Below are positions 16,785 to 24,221 of a DNA stretch of 32,610 nucleotides, in pieces; the stretch's first letter is position 1; each line of letters begins with the position of its first letter. The notes beneath the pieces are model-generated. The model did no database searches. It saw nothing but the letters and a program-made list of their open reading frames with translations, and was not told the DNA's origin. The stretch spans positions 1 to 32,610 of the forward strand of contig NZ_JADKMA010000071.1 in NCBI RefSeq assembly GCF_017676365.1. Reading direction: 5' to 3'. A program made the position numbers and the translations under genes. The stretch is from Streptomyces oryzae. Lineage in GTDB: Bacteria > Actinomycetota > Actinomycetes > Streptomycetales > Streptomycetaceae.

Positions 16785-16868
16785 TCAGGTCGCCGGTCGT
16801 TCCCAGCCCCACCTCGGTACTTCCCTCCCCGCCGCCGGGAGTTGGGGGGCGACGGCCGCCCCGCCGAC

Positions 16869-16885
16869 GGGTGCCGAACGGCCCT
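16869..16885. promoter_or_regulatory. Possible DevR/OsdR-type box, copy 2
   Basis: GGGTGCCGAACGGCCCT shares GCCGAACGG followed by CCT with copy 1, with one base different in between. The symmetric part is GG(G)-CCGAACGG-CCC. It lies 54 bases before the GTG of the response regulator. Confidence 0.5.
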
Positions 16886-16939
16886 ACTCTTCGGGTGGCG
16901 CGTGCCGCAGGCTGGGAGGGCGTCACCTGAGGAGGTCCA

Positions 16940-17647
16940 GTGCCGGGTTCCGATAGTCGGCGAGGTGCCGAGCACGCGCGCCCCGCCGCCCCCGTCCGCG
17001 TCTTCCTGCTCGACGATCACGAGGTGGTACGGCGCGGGCTGCGCGATCTGCTGGAGGCGGAGCCGGATCTGGAGGTCGTCGGGGAGGCGTCGGACGCCGA
17101 GGAGGCGCTGGCCCGCGTCCCCGCCGTACGCCCCGACGTCGCGGTGCTGGACGTGCGGCTCGGCAGCGCCGAACAGCACGGCGACCACGAGGGCATCGAG
17201 GTCTGCCGCGAACTTCGCGCCCGGATGCCCGAGTTGGTGTGTCTGATCCTCACGTCCTTCGACGACGACGAGGCGCTGATGGACGCGGTGATGGCGGGCG
17301 CGGCGGGCTATGTGCTCAAGCAGATCAAGGGCGCCGACCTGGTCAGCGCGATCCGGACGGTGGCGGACGGCACCCTGCTGCTCGACCCGGGCGCCAGCGG
17401 CCGGGTGATGGCGCGCGTCCAGGCCCGGGAGAACCGCGCAGGCCCCCCGGAGCTCGCCCGGCTCACACCGCGCGAGCGGGAGGTGCTCGCGCTGATCGGC
17501 GAGGGGCTGACCAACCGGCAGATCGGCGAGCGGCTGTTCCTCGCCGAGAAGACGGTCAAGAACCGGATCTCCGCCATCCTCGGCAAACTCGGCGTGGGCC
17601 GCCGCGTCCAGGCCGCCGTCATCGCGGAACGCCTGCGCGAGCCGTAA
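16940..17647 (+). CDS. NarL/LuxR-family response regulator (DevR/OsdR-like)
   Basis: A 235-residue two-domain regulator. The receiver domain begins near residue 19 (VRVFLLDDHEVVRRGL); the phospho-acceptor is D71 in VAVLDVRLG, and K128 follows in YVLKQIKG. The LuxR-type helix-turn-helix (LTPREREVLALIGEGLTN, then QIGERLFLAEKTVKN) occupies about residues 173-225. The KQIKGADL segment and overall layout are as in DevR/DosR. Oddly, the loop after D71 carries an insertion (GSAEQHGDHE) compared with the usual 'RLPDGDG'. The GTG start has GGAGG only four bases before it. Divergent from the kinase at 14897-16711. Confidence 0.92.
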   Translation: MPGSDSRRGAEHARPAAPVRVFLLDDHEVVRRGLRDLLEAEPDLEVVGEASDAEEALARVPAVRPDVAVLDVRLGSAEQHGDHEGIEVCRELRARMPELVCLILTSFDDDEALMDAVMAGAAGYVLKQIKGADLVSAIRTVADGTLLLDPGASGRVMARVQARENRAGPPELARLTPREREVLALIGEGLTNRQIGERLFLAEKTVKNRISAILGKLGVGRRVQAAVIAERLREP

Positions 17648-17684
17648 CGCCGGGGGGAGCTGCGTCCCGTCAGGGGCACCCCCG

Positions 17685-18062
17685 CTAGTTCACCCCACGG
17701 AGCCGGTCCAGCTCTCGCCGGTCACGCTTGGTGGGGCGCCCCGCACCCCTCTCGCGGCGAGCGACCACGGGAACCTCCACCGGCGACGGCGCCGGCGGAC
17801 TGTTGTCCTGATAGCACTCGGCGGCCACCGGCGCCCCCACCCGCTTCTTGATCAGCCGCTTGACGATCACGATCCGCTCCCGCCCCGCCTGCCGCACCCG
17901 CACCTCGTCGCCCACCCGCAGGGCATGCGCCGCCTTCACCCGCTCGCCGTTGACCTTGACGTGCCCACCACGCGCCGCGGTCGCCGCCTGGGAGCGGGTC
18001 TTCGCCAGCCGTACGGACCAGATCCAGCTGTCGACCCGTACCGACCCCTCGTCTGCCGTCAT
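17685..18062 (-). CDS. S4-domain RNA-binding protein (Hsp15-like)
   Basis: A 125-residue protein with an N-terminal S4 domain (VRVDSWIWSVRLAKTRSQAA, then GGHVKVNGERVKAAHALRVGDEV, about residues 8-60). The tail is basic (RRERGAGRPTKRDRRELDRL). Hsp15 proteins bind free 50S subunits that carry a stalled nascent chain and help recycle them. The length fits this family. The ATG at 18062 has GGAAG upstream. It converges on the response regulator and is divergent from the phosphatase gene. Confidence 0.88.
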   Translation of the reverse strand: MTADEGSVRVDSWIWSVRLAKTRSQAATAARGGHVKVNGERVKAAHALRVGDEVRVRQAGRERIVIVKRLIKKRVGAPVAAECYQDNSPPAPSPVEVPVVARRERGAGRPTKRDRRELDRLRGVN

Positions 18063-18167
18063 GCTTCCGACTTTAGGCGAGCGTGACCGGTATGGGTGCC
18101 CCGCCCGGTCTCACGAGTGGCCCCGTCACCCGGCGAAGAACCCTCACAACCTCGACAATGGGGACAT

Positions 18168-20006
18168 ATGGAGGCCACATCTGTCCAGCCCGACCCCACC
18201 CCCGGCTCCGAAGCCGCCACAGCGGCTCCGGAGCAGGCGCTGCGCGAGCTCAACCAGGTCGCGCTGCGCACGGTCGCACGCGCCCGGCACCACGCGCGCA
18301 TCAGGATCGCCGGCGGGACCCCCGCACACCCCGCCCATACGAGCCGCTCACAGGGCGGACCCGGGCGGCCGACGGCCGGGCCGTTCGCCTACGACGGCGC
18401 CGAGACGGCGCCGCCCAGCGATGTGGCGGTACTGCCGGGGCTGCCGTCCTGGATGCCCGCGGTGCTGGGTGTACTGCGGGGCAGCTCCACGCTGCTCCGC
18501 CCGGAGCGTGCTCCGGACGGCACGGTCCGCGACTTCATCGTCGTCGGTGCCAACCACTTCGAGCTGAGCGGCGTCGAGCGCGGCTCCTACGACTTCCTCG
18601 GCAAACGGCTGTCCGAGACCCGTCCTGGCATCCGTACCAGCGGGATGTACGACGTGTACTTCGCGGCCCTGGACAGCGGCGGCCCGGTCTCCAGCGACAC
18701 CATCGACTACATCGACATCATCGAGGGTGTCCTCCAGCGCGCCCGGCTGCGCGGCACCGTGACGCTGCTGCCGGACGAGGGGCTGCTGCTGACGAACTGG
18801 GAGCCGGTGGGCGAGGCCAGGCTCAGCCGCCGTATCCAGGAGCGGGGCCGGATGGGCTGGGCCGAGTGGGACCTGGTCACCGGCAGGATGCGCTGGTCGC
18901 TCGGGATGCGCGAGCTGCTGGGCCTGGCGGCGCCGCCACCGGAGGGCGTACCCCCGGAGGGGCGCGACGAGCTGGAGGGGGCCGCCCGCTCGGTGACCTC
19001 GGCGAAGGACATTGGGGCCGACCTGTTCACCGTGGGCCGGATGGTCGACCCGGCGGACATGCCCGCGTTCGTCGACGACATGCGCGTACTGCTGGCCGGC
19101 GGCGAGGTCCCCGACCGGGAGCTGACCATCCATGTGGGGGAGGAGGCACGGCGGGTCCGCTGGCTCGCGCATGCCCAGCCGGAGGGCGCCGAGGTCCCCG
19201 AGTCGCTGCTGTTCGCCGCGCGGAACGTCACCGGGCAGGAGGAGCAGCTGAGCCGGGCGCTCAGCGAGACGGAGCGGCTGCGCCAGGAGGCGGCCGCCGA
19301 GCACCGCGTCTCCGAGACCTTCCGCAGGGCGCTCACCCCGCCGCTCGGTGTGCTCACCCCGCAGTGGCTGTCGGTCAGCGCCGCCTATGTGCCGTCCGAG
19401 TCGGGGGTCGGCGGCGACTGGTACAAGTGCCGCGAGCTGCCCGGCGGCCGGGTGCTGCTGGCCGTCGGTGACGCCTCGGGGCACGGCGTGGACGCGGCGC
19501 ACCGCGCCGTGCAGCAGCGCTCGGCGCTGGCCGGGCTCGCCTACATGGACGAGGACGCGGCCGAGCTGACCATGGCGCTGGGCGAGGTCGTCTACTACGG
19601 CGGCCTGGACACCACAGCGACCTGCGTGGTGGGGCATCTGCACCCCGACTCCCGGATCTTCCGCTGGGCCAGCGCCGGACACCCCGCGCCGGTCCTGGTA
19701 CGCGACGGTGTACCGCGGCTGCTGGAGGCGGAGCACGGCCTCATGCTGGGCGTCACCCCGCACACGGCGTACCCCCTCAACGCCACCCAGCTGCAGTCCG
19801 GGGACCTGTTGCTCTGCTATACGGACGGCGTCATCGAACGCCGCGGCATGGATCTGGACGAGGGGGCCCGGGCCCTGCTGGCGGCGGCACGCAAGTGTGC
19901 GGCACGCGGCAGGTCGGCCGAGGCGGCCACGGACTGTCTCGTCTCCTCCTTGCTGAGCGAGGAGGCGGAGGACGACGCGACCGTGCTCGCCCTGTATCTG
20001 TCCTGA
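18168..20006 (+). CDS. PP2C/SpoIIE-type serine phosphatase
   Basis: A 612-residue regulatory phosphatase. The C-terminal SpoIIE/PPM domain starts near residue 395 with metal ligands D417 (GGDWYKC) and D435 (VGDASGHGVDAA), and ends with D602/D603 in DDATVLALYLS. The N-terminal 390 residues hold PAS-like segments; MGWAEWDLVTGRMRWSLGMRELLGL at about 225-250 is typical of a PAS domain. There is a short coiled linker (EEQLSRALSETERLRQEAA). Such proteins often dephosphorylate anti-anti-sigma factors in stress-sigma control. No partner switch gene is adjacent. The ATG at 18168 is chosen over the upstream in-frame one because it is preceded by GGGGA and the upstream part is Pro/Ser-rich. Confidence 0.88.
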   Translation: MEATSVQPDPTPGSEAATAAPEQALRELNQVALRTVARARHHARIRIAGGTPAHPAHTSRSQGGPGRPTAGPFAYDGAETAPPSDVAVLPGLPSWMPAVLGVLRGSSTLLRPERAPDGTVRDFIVVGANHFELSGVERGSYDFLGKRLSETRPGIRTSGMYDVYFAALDSGGPVSSDTIDYIDIIEGVLQRARLRGTVTLLPDEGLLLTNWEPVGEARLSRRIQERGRMGWAEWDLVTGRMRWSLGMRELLGLAAPPPEGVPPEGRDELEGAARSVTSAKDIGADLFTVGRMVDPADMPAFVDDMRVLLAGGEVPDRELTIHVGEEARRVRWLAHAQPEGAEVPESLLFAARNVTGQEEQLSRALSETERLRQEAAAEHRVSETFRRALTPPLGVLTPQWLSVSAAYVPSESGVGGDWYKCRELPGGRVLLAVGDASGHGVDAAHRAVQQRSALAGLAYMDEDAAELTMALGEVVYYGGLDTTATCVVGHLHPDSRIFRWASAGHPAPVLVRDGVPRLLEAEHGLMLGVTPHTAYPLNATQLQSGDLLLCYTDGVIERRGMDLDEGARALLAAARKCAARGRSAEAATDCLVSSLLSEEAEDDATVLALYLS

Positions 20007-20051
20007 CCCGTTCCGTCCGTCACGGCCGCACAGGGCCGCGGTGGGGCCGGG

Positions 20052-20354
20052 TCAACGTGGGTCGGCCCTGCCGCGTTCGTAGCGGCGGAGCCTGCGGTAG
20101 CCGGTCAGCTCGCCGTCCGGGTCCAGCGTCATCTCGTACGAGCCGAGCATGCTGACGCTGTCCGGGATCCGGCGCAGCTCGACCACTTCGACATGGAGCG
20201 TCCAGCTTCCGTCCTCGCCTCTGGCGACGGACGAGACCGACTCGGACTCCAGCCCGGTCAGCTCCTCGATGGCCTCCCGCGCGGACCGCAGCACCTGCGC
20301 GGTGCCGGGGGCCTTCGCCTCGGCGGCCGGTTTCTGCTCACTCTTCTCACTCAT
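20052..20354 (-). CDS. gvpO: Gas vesicle protein GvpO
   Basis: A 100-residue GvpO-family protein. After an acidic/Ala-rich N-terminus the conserved region AREAIEELTGLESESVSSV, then DGSWTLHVEVVELRRIPDS and a YEMTLDPDGEL...YRRLRRYERG ending is clear. GvpO is an accessory protein needed for gas vesicle formation in halophilic archaea and common in actinobacterial clusters. It points away from the rest of the gvp genes and follows the small gene at 20431-20601 on the same strand. No strong ribosome binding site precedes the ATG, so it may depend on the upstream gene's transcript. It converges on the phosphatase. Confidence 0.9.
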   Translation of the reverse strand: MSEKSEQKPAAEAKAPGTAQVLRSAREAIEELTGLESESVSSVARGEDGSWTLHVEVVELRRIPDSVSMLGSYEMTLDPDGELTGYRRLRRYERGRADPR

Positions 20355-20430
20355 CCGCGGGCGGGTGCCCGCTGAGCGCGGAGTGAACCTGGCCGGGCCG
20401 GGTACTGGTGAGGGACCGGCGCCCGGCCGG

Positions 20431-20601
20431 TCAGTCCTCGCCGCGGAAGATGTGGGATTCCGGGTCCCGGTCGCCGGACGTGGCGTGCGGCCCGTAGCCC
20501 ATGGGTCCGTCCGGGCGGCGCGGCGTCCGCGAGACGTTCACCGCGGGGCGGCGGGATTCCCGGACGCTCTCGTCGCGGGTGGTGGTCTGGTCCTGCTGCA
20601 C
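20431..20601 (-). CDS. Small unidentified gvp-linked protein, 56 residues
   Basis: The frame starts MQQDQTTTRDESVRESRRPA and ends GDRDPESHIFRGED. I do not recognise a family. It has a GTG start with an almost ideal ribosome binding site (GGAGGTGATC six bases upstream of the coding start), which is the strongest evidence that it is a gene. The protein is highly charged with no hydrophobic stretch, so it is probably soluble and partly disordered. It is the first gene of the leftward transcript that continues into gvpO, 76 bases downstream. The longer frame in another register (start at 20611) gives Arg/Pro-rich sequence and overlaps the binding site, so it is rejected. Confidence 0.65.
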   Translation of the reverse strand: MQQDQTTTRDESVRESRRPAVNVSRTPRRPDGPMGYGPHATSGDRDPESHIFRGED

Positions 20602-20754
20602 GTGTGATCACCTCCGTATCGGCTCACGCAGGCGAGTCCCCACCGTCTGCAAGGTGAAACGGCGACCCGGACGAAACGGTCATCGGGCCGGAAGGGGGAC
20701 CGAGCGGACGAGGACCGGTCGGAGGACCGGTGGGAAGCGGACCGAGGAGAGCCG
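20602..20754. promoter_or_regulatory. Divergent promoter region of the gas vesicle locus
   Basis: These 153 bases separate the leftward small gene/gvpO from the rightward hemerythrin-gvpA group. Visible items are the GGAGGTGATC site of the leftward gene, a direct repeat of GAGGACCGGT at 20710-20719 and 20722-20731 (12-base period), and GGGACCGAGCGGACG at 20696-20710. The last differs by one base from the CCGAACGG core of the boxes at 16772 and 16869. No convincing -10/-35 pair was found. Confidence 0.4.
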
Positions 20755-21210
20755 ATGCCGTACCGCCCGGACGTGCTCGAACTGCTCACGGACCGGCACG
20801 CGGAGGCCGAACGCCTCGTCGCCGCCTACGAGGCGACCCACGACCCGGAGCGCCGGAACGCGCTCGCCGGACAGTTGGTGACCGGGCTGGAGCGGCACGC
20901 CCTCGCGGAGAGCCAGGCGCTGCACCCGGTCGCCCGCCGGGTGCTGCCCGACGGGGAACGGCTCGTCGCCGCGGCCCGCCGGCGGTGGGCGGTCGCCCAG
21001 GCGACCGCCCGTGAGCTCGCCGAGGCCGACCCCCGCTCGCCCGCCGCCGAGCGCGCGACGGCCGCGCTGCTCGACCGGCTCCGGGAGCACGCGGCCCGCG
21101 CGGAGGGCGAGCTCTTCTCCCCGCTGCGGGGGCGGCTGTGCGGCCGCGAACGCCGCGAGCTCGGCGCCACCGCGGCGCGCCGGCTGCGGGACGGCACCGA
21201 GGCGGTGTGA
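20755..21210 (+). CDS. Hemerythrin-like (HHE) protein in the gas vesicle cluster
   Basis: A 151-residue all-helical protein with the HHE pattern. H15 is in helix 1, H48 and E52 are in ERHALAESQALHP, and H112 with E117/E119 is in EHAARAEGELFSPL. The histidine usually found in helix 3 seems to be missing (Arg/Trp/Ala-rich there), so a full di-iron site is uncertain. Hemerythrin domains bind oxygen, NO or iron. It heads the rightward gvp group, 125 bases before gvpA, with GAGGAG before the ATG. A role in sensing or in protecting vesicle assembly is possible but not shown. High Ala/Arg content makes the family call moderate. Confidence 0.7.
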   Translation: MPYRPDVLELLTDRHAEAERLVAAYEATHDPERRNALAGQLVTGLERHALAESQALHPVARRVLPDGERLVAAARRRWAVAQATARELAEADPRSPAAERATAALLDRLREHAARAEGELFSPLRGRLCGRERRELGATAARRLRDGTEAV

Positions 21211-21254
21211 GGTTCGGGCGGCCTGCTGGCCCGAGGGTTTGAGCACCGGGGCGC

Positions 21255-21296
21255 TGGCTACCCGCCCGTGGCCGCACGGGAGTTGACCCGTAGCCA
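21255..21296 (+). other. Nested hairpin in the gvpA leader
   Basis: An outer stem TGGCTAC (21255-21261) pairs with GTAGCCA (21290-21296). It encloses an inner stem CCCGTG-GCCG-CACGGG (21265-21280). It sits 39 bases before the gvpA start. It could separate expression of the hemerythrin-like gene from gvpA, stabilise the gvpA mRNA, or act as a terminator or attenuator. Confidence 0.45.
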
Positions 21297-21335
21297 AGCC
21301 ACAAGCGACACCAACAGCGAAGGAGGCTCTGCCTC

Positions 21336-21755
21336 ATGACTGTCGCTCCGGCACAGCAGCAAGGCGGCGGAACCGGCAATCTCTACGACGTACTGGAACT
21401 CGTCCTCGACCGCGGGCTCGTGATCGACGCGTTCGTACGGGTGTCCCTCGTCGGCATCGAGATCCTCAAGATCGACGTCAGGGTCGTGGTCGCCAGTGTC
21501 GACACCTACCTGAAGTTCGCCGAGGCGTGCAACCGCCTCGACCTGGAGTCGGGCCGCAACAAGAGCCCCGGCCTGCCCGACGTGGTCGGCGGAATCACCG
21601 AGTCCGGGGCCGAGGGGAAGACCAAGGGCGCGCTCAGCGGCGCCGCCCAGGCTGTCTCCAAGGCGTCCGACGCGTTCCAGAAGGCGCGTGACGAGGCCCA
21701 GGAGGGCAGCACGCGGCGGCGGACCACCACCCGCAAGAAGGAGGAGCGGGAGTGA
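21336..21755 (+). CDS. gvpA: Gas vesicle structural protein GvpA
   Basis: A 139-residue GvpA-family protein. The core at residues 14-70 (LYDVLELVLDRGLVIDAFVR, VSLVGIEILKIDVRVVVASV, DTYLKFAEACNRLDL) is the amphipathic shell-forming unit. About 70 further residues form a Ser/Ala/Lys/Arg-rich tail, as seen in actinobacterial GvpA. GGAGG lies nine bases before the ATG. The stop overlaps the GTG of gvpF by four bases. Of the three GvpA-like proteins here this is the closest to the major shell protein and has the best binding site, so it is taken as gvpA. Confidence 0.9.
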   Translation: MTVAPAQQQGGGTGNLYDVLELVLDRGLVIDAFVRVSLVGIEILKIDVRVVVASVDTYLKFAEACNRLDLESGRNKSPGLPDVVGGITESGAEGKTKGALSGAAQAVSKASDAFQKARDEAQEGSTRRRTTTRKKEERE

Positions 21756-22531
21756 GTACCTACGTCTACGGCATCAGCCGGACCCCGGCGCCACCGCTGC
21801 GCCGCGGCCTGACCGGCGTGGGCGACCCGCCCCGCGCGGTACGGGTGCTGGAGCGGGACGGCCTGGTCGCGGTGGTCAGCGACGCGCCCGACGACCTGCG
21901 GCCCAAGCGCCGCCAGCTCCTGGCCCATCAGCAGGTCCTGGCCGCGGTGAGCGCCGAGCGGGTGGTGCTGCCGATGCGCTTCGGCAGCGTCTCCGAGGAC
22001 GACGCCACCGTCGGCGAGGTGCTGCTGGACCGCGCGGGGCACTTCCTGGAACGCCTGGAAACGCTCGAGGGCAAGGTCGAGTACAACATCAAGGCCAGCC
22101 ACAACCAGGAGGCGGTGCTGCACCTGGTGATGGCGGAGCAGCCCGGGCTGCGCGCCGAGAGCGAGGCGAACCGCGCGGCAGGCGGCGGCACCTACGAGCA
22201 GAAGCTGGCACTCGGCGAGAAGATCGCCCGTGCCGTGCAGGCCAGGGAACCCGCCGACGCGGCGCTGCTGCGCCGTGCGCTGGAGCCGCTGACGGCCGAG
22301 GTGAGCGAGGGCCCGCAGAGCGCGGGCTGGCTGGCGAACCTCTCCGTCCTGGTGGACCGGGAGGCGGCCGACGCACTGCTGTCCGCTGTCGAGGAACTGG
22401 ACACCTCCGCACCGCAGCTGGACCTGAAGGTGAACGGCCCGCTGCCGCCGTACAGCTTCGTGGAGAAGACGGACGCCTCGGCCGACCCCACGGCGACGGC
22501 CGCCGCCAGGACCGCACCGGCGACCGGCTGA
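21752..22531 (+). CDS. gvpF: Gas vesicle protein GvpF (GvpF/L family)
   Basis: A 259-residue GvpF/L-family accessory protein. It begins STYVYGISR, the usual first strand, and contains LPMRFGSVSEDDATV and LETLEGKVEYNIKASHN typical of the ferredoxin-like N-domain. The C-domain ends in LKVNGPLPPYSFVE. GvpF binds GvpA and takes part in early assembly. A short Ala/Thr-rich tail follows. The GTG start overlaps the gvpA stop, so the two are coupled. Confidence 0.92.
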   Translation: MSTYVYGISRTPAPPLRRGLTGVGDPPRAVRVLERDGLVAVVSDAPDDLRPKRRQLLAHQQVLAAVSAERVVLPMRFGSVSEDDATVGEVLLDRAGHFLERLETLEGKVEYNIKASHNQEAVLHLVMAEQPGLRAESEANRAAGGGTYEQKLALGEKIARAVQAREPADAALLRRALEPLTAEVSEGPQSAGWLANLSVLVDREAADALLSAVEELDTSAPQLDLKVNGPLPPYSFVEKTDASADPTATAAARTAPATG

Positions 22532-22544
22532 CGGGGCCGACGGC

Positions 22545-22781
22545 ATGGGGCTGATCAGCGAACTGTTGCTGCTCCCCGCGGCTCCGCTGCGCGGCACCGC
22601 GTGGGTGCTGCGGCAGGTGCAGGCCGAGGCCGAGCGCCAGTACCGCGACCCGGCCACCGTCCAGCGTGAACTCGCGGAAGCGGAGCGGCAGTTGCTCGCC
22701 GGGGAGATCGACGAGGACGAGTTCGACCGCCGCGAGGACGAGCTCCTCGCACGGCTGCGGAAGGGGAATACGTGGAGATGA
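22545..22781 (+). CDS. gvpG: Gas vesicle protein GvpG
   Basis: A 78-residue GvpG protein. The N-terminus GLISELLLLPAAPLRGTAWV is the family signature. An acidic helical segment follows with ELAEAERQLLAGEIDEDEFD and EDELLARLR. GvpG is a small accessory protein that interacts with GvpF/L in assembly. It starts 13 bases after the gvpF stop and ends 16 bases before the next gene. Confidence 0.92.
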   Translation: MGLISELLLLPAAPLRGTAWVLRQVQAEAERQYRDPATVQRELAEAERQLLAGEIDEDEFDRREDELLARLRKGNTWR

Positions 22782-22797
22782 ACGACGGGGTGCGCTC

Positions 22798-23145
22798 ATG
22801 ACCATGCCGAGCAGACTGCCCGAGCGCTACGAGGGCGGCAGCAGCGCGAATCTCGCCGACATCCTGGAACGGGTCCTCGACAAGGGCGTGGTGATCGCGG
22901 GTGACATCCGCATCAACCTGCTCGACATCGAGCTGCTGACCATCAAGCTGCGGCTGATCGTCGCCTCCGTCGACAAGGCCAAGGAGATGGGCATCGACTG
23001 GTGGGAGACCGATCCGGCGCTCAGCTCGACCGCCCGGCGGGGCGAACTGGCCGAGGAGAACGACCGGTTGCGGCGGCGCGTCGCCGAGCTGGAGCAGCGC
23101 GAGCCGGACCCGGACCGCTCGGAGGGAGAGCGCCATGAACGGTGA
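22798..23145 (+). CDS. gvpJ: GvpA-like protein, GvpJ type
   Basis: A 115-residue minor GvpA paralogue. The shell core lies at residues 15-62 (NLADILERVLDKGVVIAGDI, RINLLDIELLTIKLRLIVAS). It is followed by KEMGIDWWETDP and a coiled-coil tail (ELAEENDRLRRRVAELEQRE). GvpJ-type proteins are thought to nucleate or cap the vesicle. The gene could equally be named gvpM in other schemes. The 3' end overlaps the start of gvpL by 11 bases. Confidence 0.85.
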   Translation: MTMPSRLPERYEGGSSANLADILERVLDKGVVIAGDIRINLLDIELLTIKLRLIVASVDKAKEMGIDWWETDPALSSTARRGELAEENDRLRRRVAELEQREPDPDRSEGERHER

Positions 23146-23989
23146 GCGGAGCGCCGTGAACGGTGAGCACGGGCAGAACGCCGAACTTCGGTACGTGTAC
23201 GCGGTGACCGCGCCCCTGGAGGCGCCCCTGCCCGACGGTGTACGGGGTGTGGCCGACTCCGCCCCGTACACCGTCCACCAGGCCGGACTGCAGGCCGTGG
23301 TCAGCCGGGTCCCGGAGGCGGACTTCGGCGAGGAGCCGCTGCGTGCCCATCTGGAGGACCTCGGCTGGCTGGAGGAGACGGCCAGGGCCCACCAGGCGGT
23401 GGTGGACGCGCTCACCGTGCTGACCTGTCCGCTGCCGCTGCGCCTGGCGACCGTCTACCGCGACGACGCCGGGGTCAGGCGGGCGCTGGAGGGTGGCCGG
23501 GAGGAGTTCCGGGCGGCCCTCGACCGGCTGGCGGGCCGCGTCGAGTGGGGCGTGAAGGTGCACGCGCAGCGCGCGCCCGAGCCCGCAGCCGCACCGGCGC
23601 CCGCCGCGACCAGCGGGCGCGAGTTCCTGCGCCGCCGCAGGCAGGAGGTCACCTCGCGGGAGAACACGCTGGAGGAGGCCGAACAGCTCGGCCGCACGCT
23701 GCATGCGGCACTCGCGGCGCAGGCCGAGGACGTGCGGGTCTATCCCGCGCAGAACCCGCAGCTGTCCGGGACACCGGGCCAGAACCTGCTCAACGCCGCC
23801 TATCTGGTGCCCCGCGACCGGTCGGAGGAGTTCGTGGCCCGCGTGGAGCGGCTGGGCGCGCACGACCCCTCCGTGCGGGTCGAGCTGACCGGCCCGTGGG
23901 CGCCGTACTCGTTCGCGGCACCGGACGCGGCCCGGGCGCAGTCGCAGGACGGGCACTGGGAGGGCAGCCATGACCGCGCCGTCTGCTGA
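23135..23989 (+). CDS. gvpL: Gas vesicle protein GvpL (GvpF/L family)
   Basis: A 284-residue second GvpF/L protein. It has YVYAVTAPLEAPLPDGVRG at about residues 20-38, LPLRLATVYRDDAGV in the middle, VEWGVKVHAQ, REFLRRRRQEVTSREN and a final LTGPWAPYSFAAPD. A Pro/Ala linker separates the N- and C-domains. The first 15 residues contain a repeated MNGE/VNGEH motif, and an in-frame GTG nine codons... later start cannot be excluded. GvpL is the hub that contacts several other Gvp proteins. It overlaps gvpJ upstream and the next gvpA paralogue downstream by 20 bases. Confidence 0.9.
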   Translation: MNGERSAVNGEHGQNAELRYVYAVTAPLEAPLPDGVRGVADSAPYTVHQAGLQAVVSRVPEADFGEEPLRAHLEDLGWLEETARAHQAVVDALTVLTCPLPLRLATVYRDDAGVRRALEGGREEFRAALDRLAGRVEWGVKVHAQRAPEPAAAPAPAATSGREFLRRRRQEVTSRENTLEEAEQLGRTLHAALAAQAEDVRVYPAQNPQLSGTPGQNLLNAAYLVPRDRSEEFVARVERLGAHDPSVRVELTGPWAPYSFAAPDAARAQSQDGHWEGSHDRAVC

Positions 23990-24221
23990 GCCGTACCCGC
24001 CCCGGGGGCCGGTGGCCGTCGACTCCCAGCAGCCGCTGGCCCGGCGGCAGGTCGCCCTGGTGGATCTGCTGGACCGGCTGCTGGGGACCGGAGCTGTCCT
24101 CACCGGGTCGCTCACCCTGGGGATCGCCGACGTGGACCTGGTACGGATCGATCTGCGGGCCCTGATCAGCTCGGTCGGCGCCCGCGTCCCCTCGCCCTGG
24201 GAGGGAGGGCGGCCGCTGTGA
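23970..24221 (+). CDS. gvpS: GvpA-like protein, GvpS type
   Basis: An 83-residue third GvpA paralogue. The core is ALVDLLDRLLGTGAVLTGSL, TLGIADVDLVRIDLRALISS. It stops soon after the core, without the long tails of the other two. Short versions of this kind are called GvpS in actinobacteria and are probably minor shell or nucleation components. The start overlaps the gvpL stop and the stop overlaps the gvpK GTG by four bases. Confidence 0.87.
   Translation: MTAPSAEPYPPRGPVAVDSQQPLARRQVALVDLLDRLLGTGAVLTGSLTLGIADVDLVRIDLRALISSVGARVPSPWEGGRPL

Noticed and set aside
20351..20611. An 86-codon minus-strand frame starting MITRAAG
   Set aside because: Its start overlaps the ribosome binding site of the better 56-codon frame, and its product is Arg/Pro-rich.
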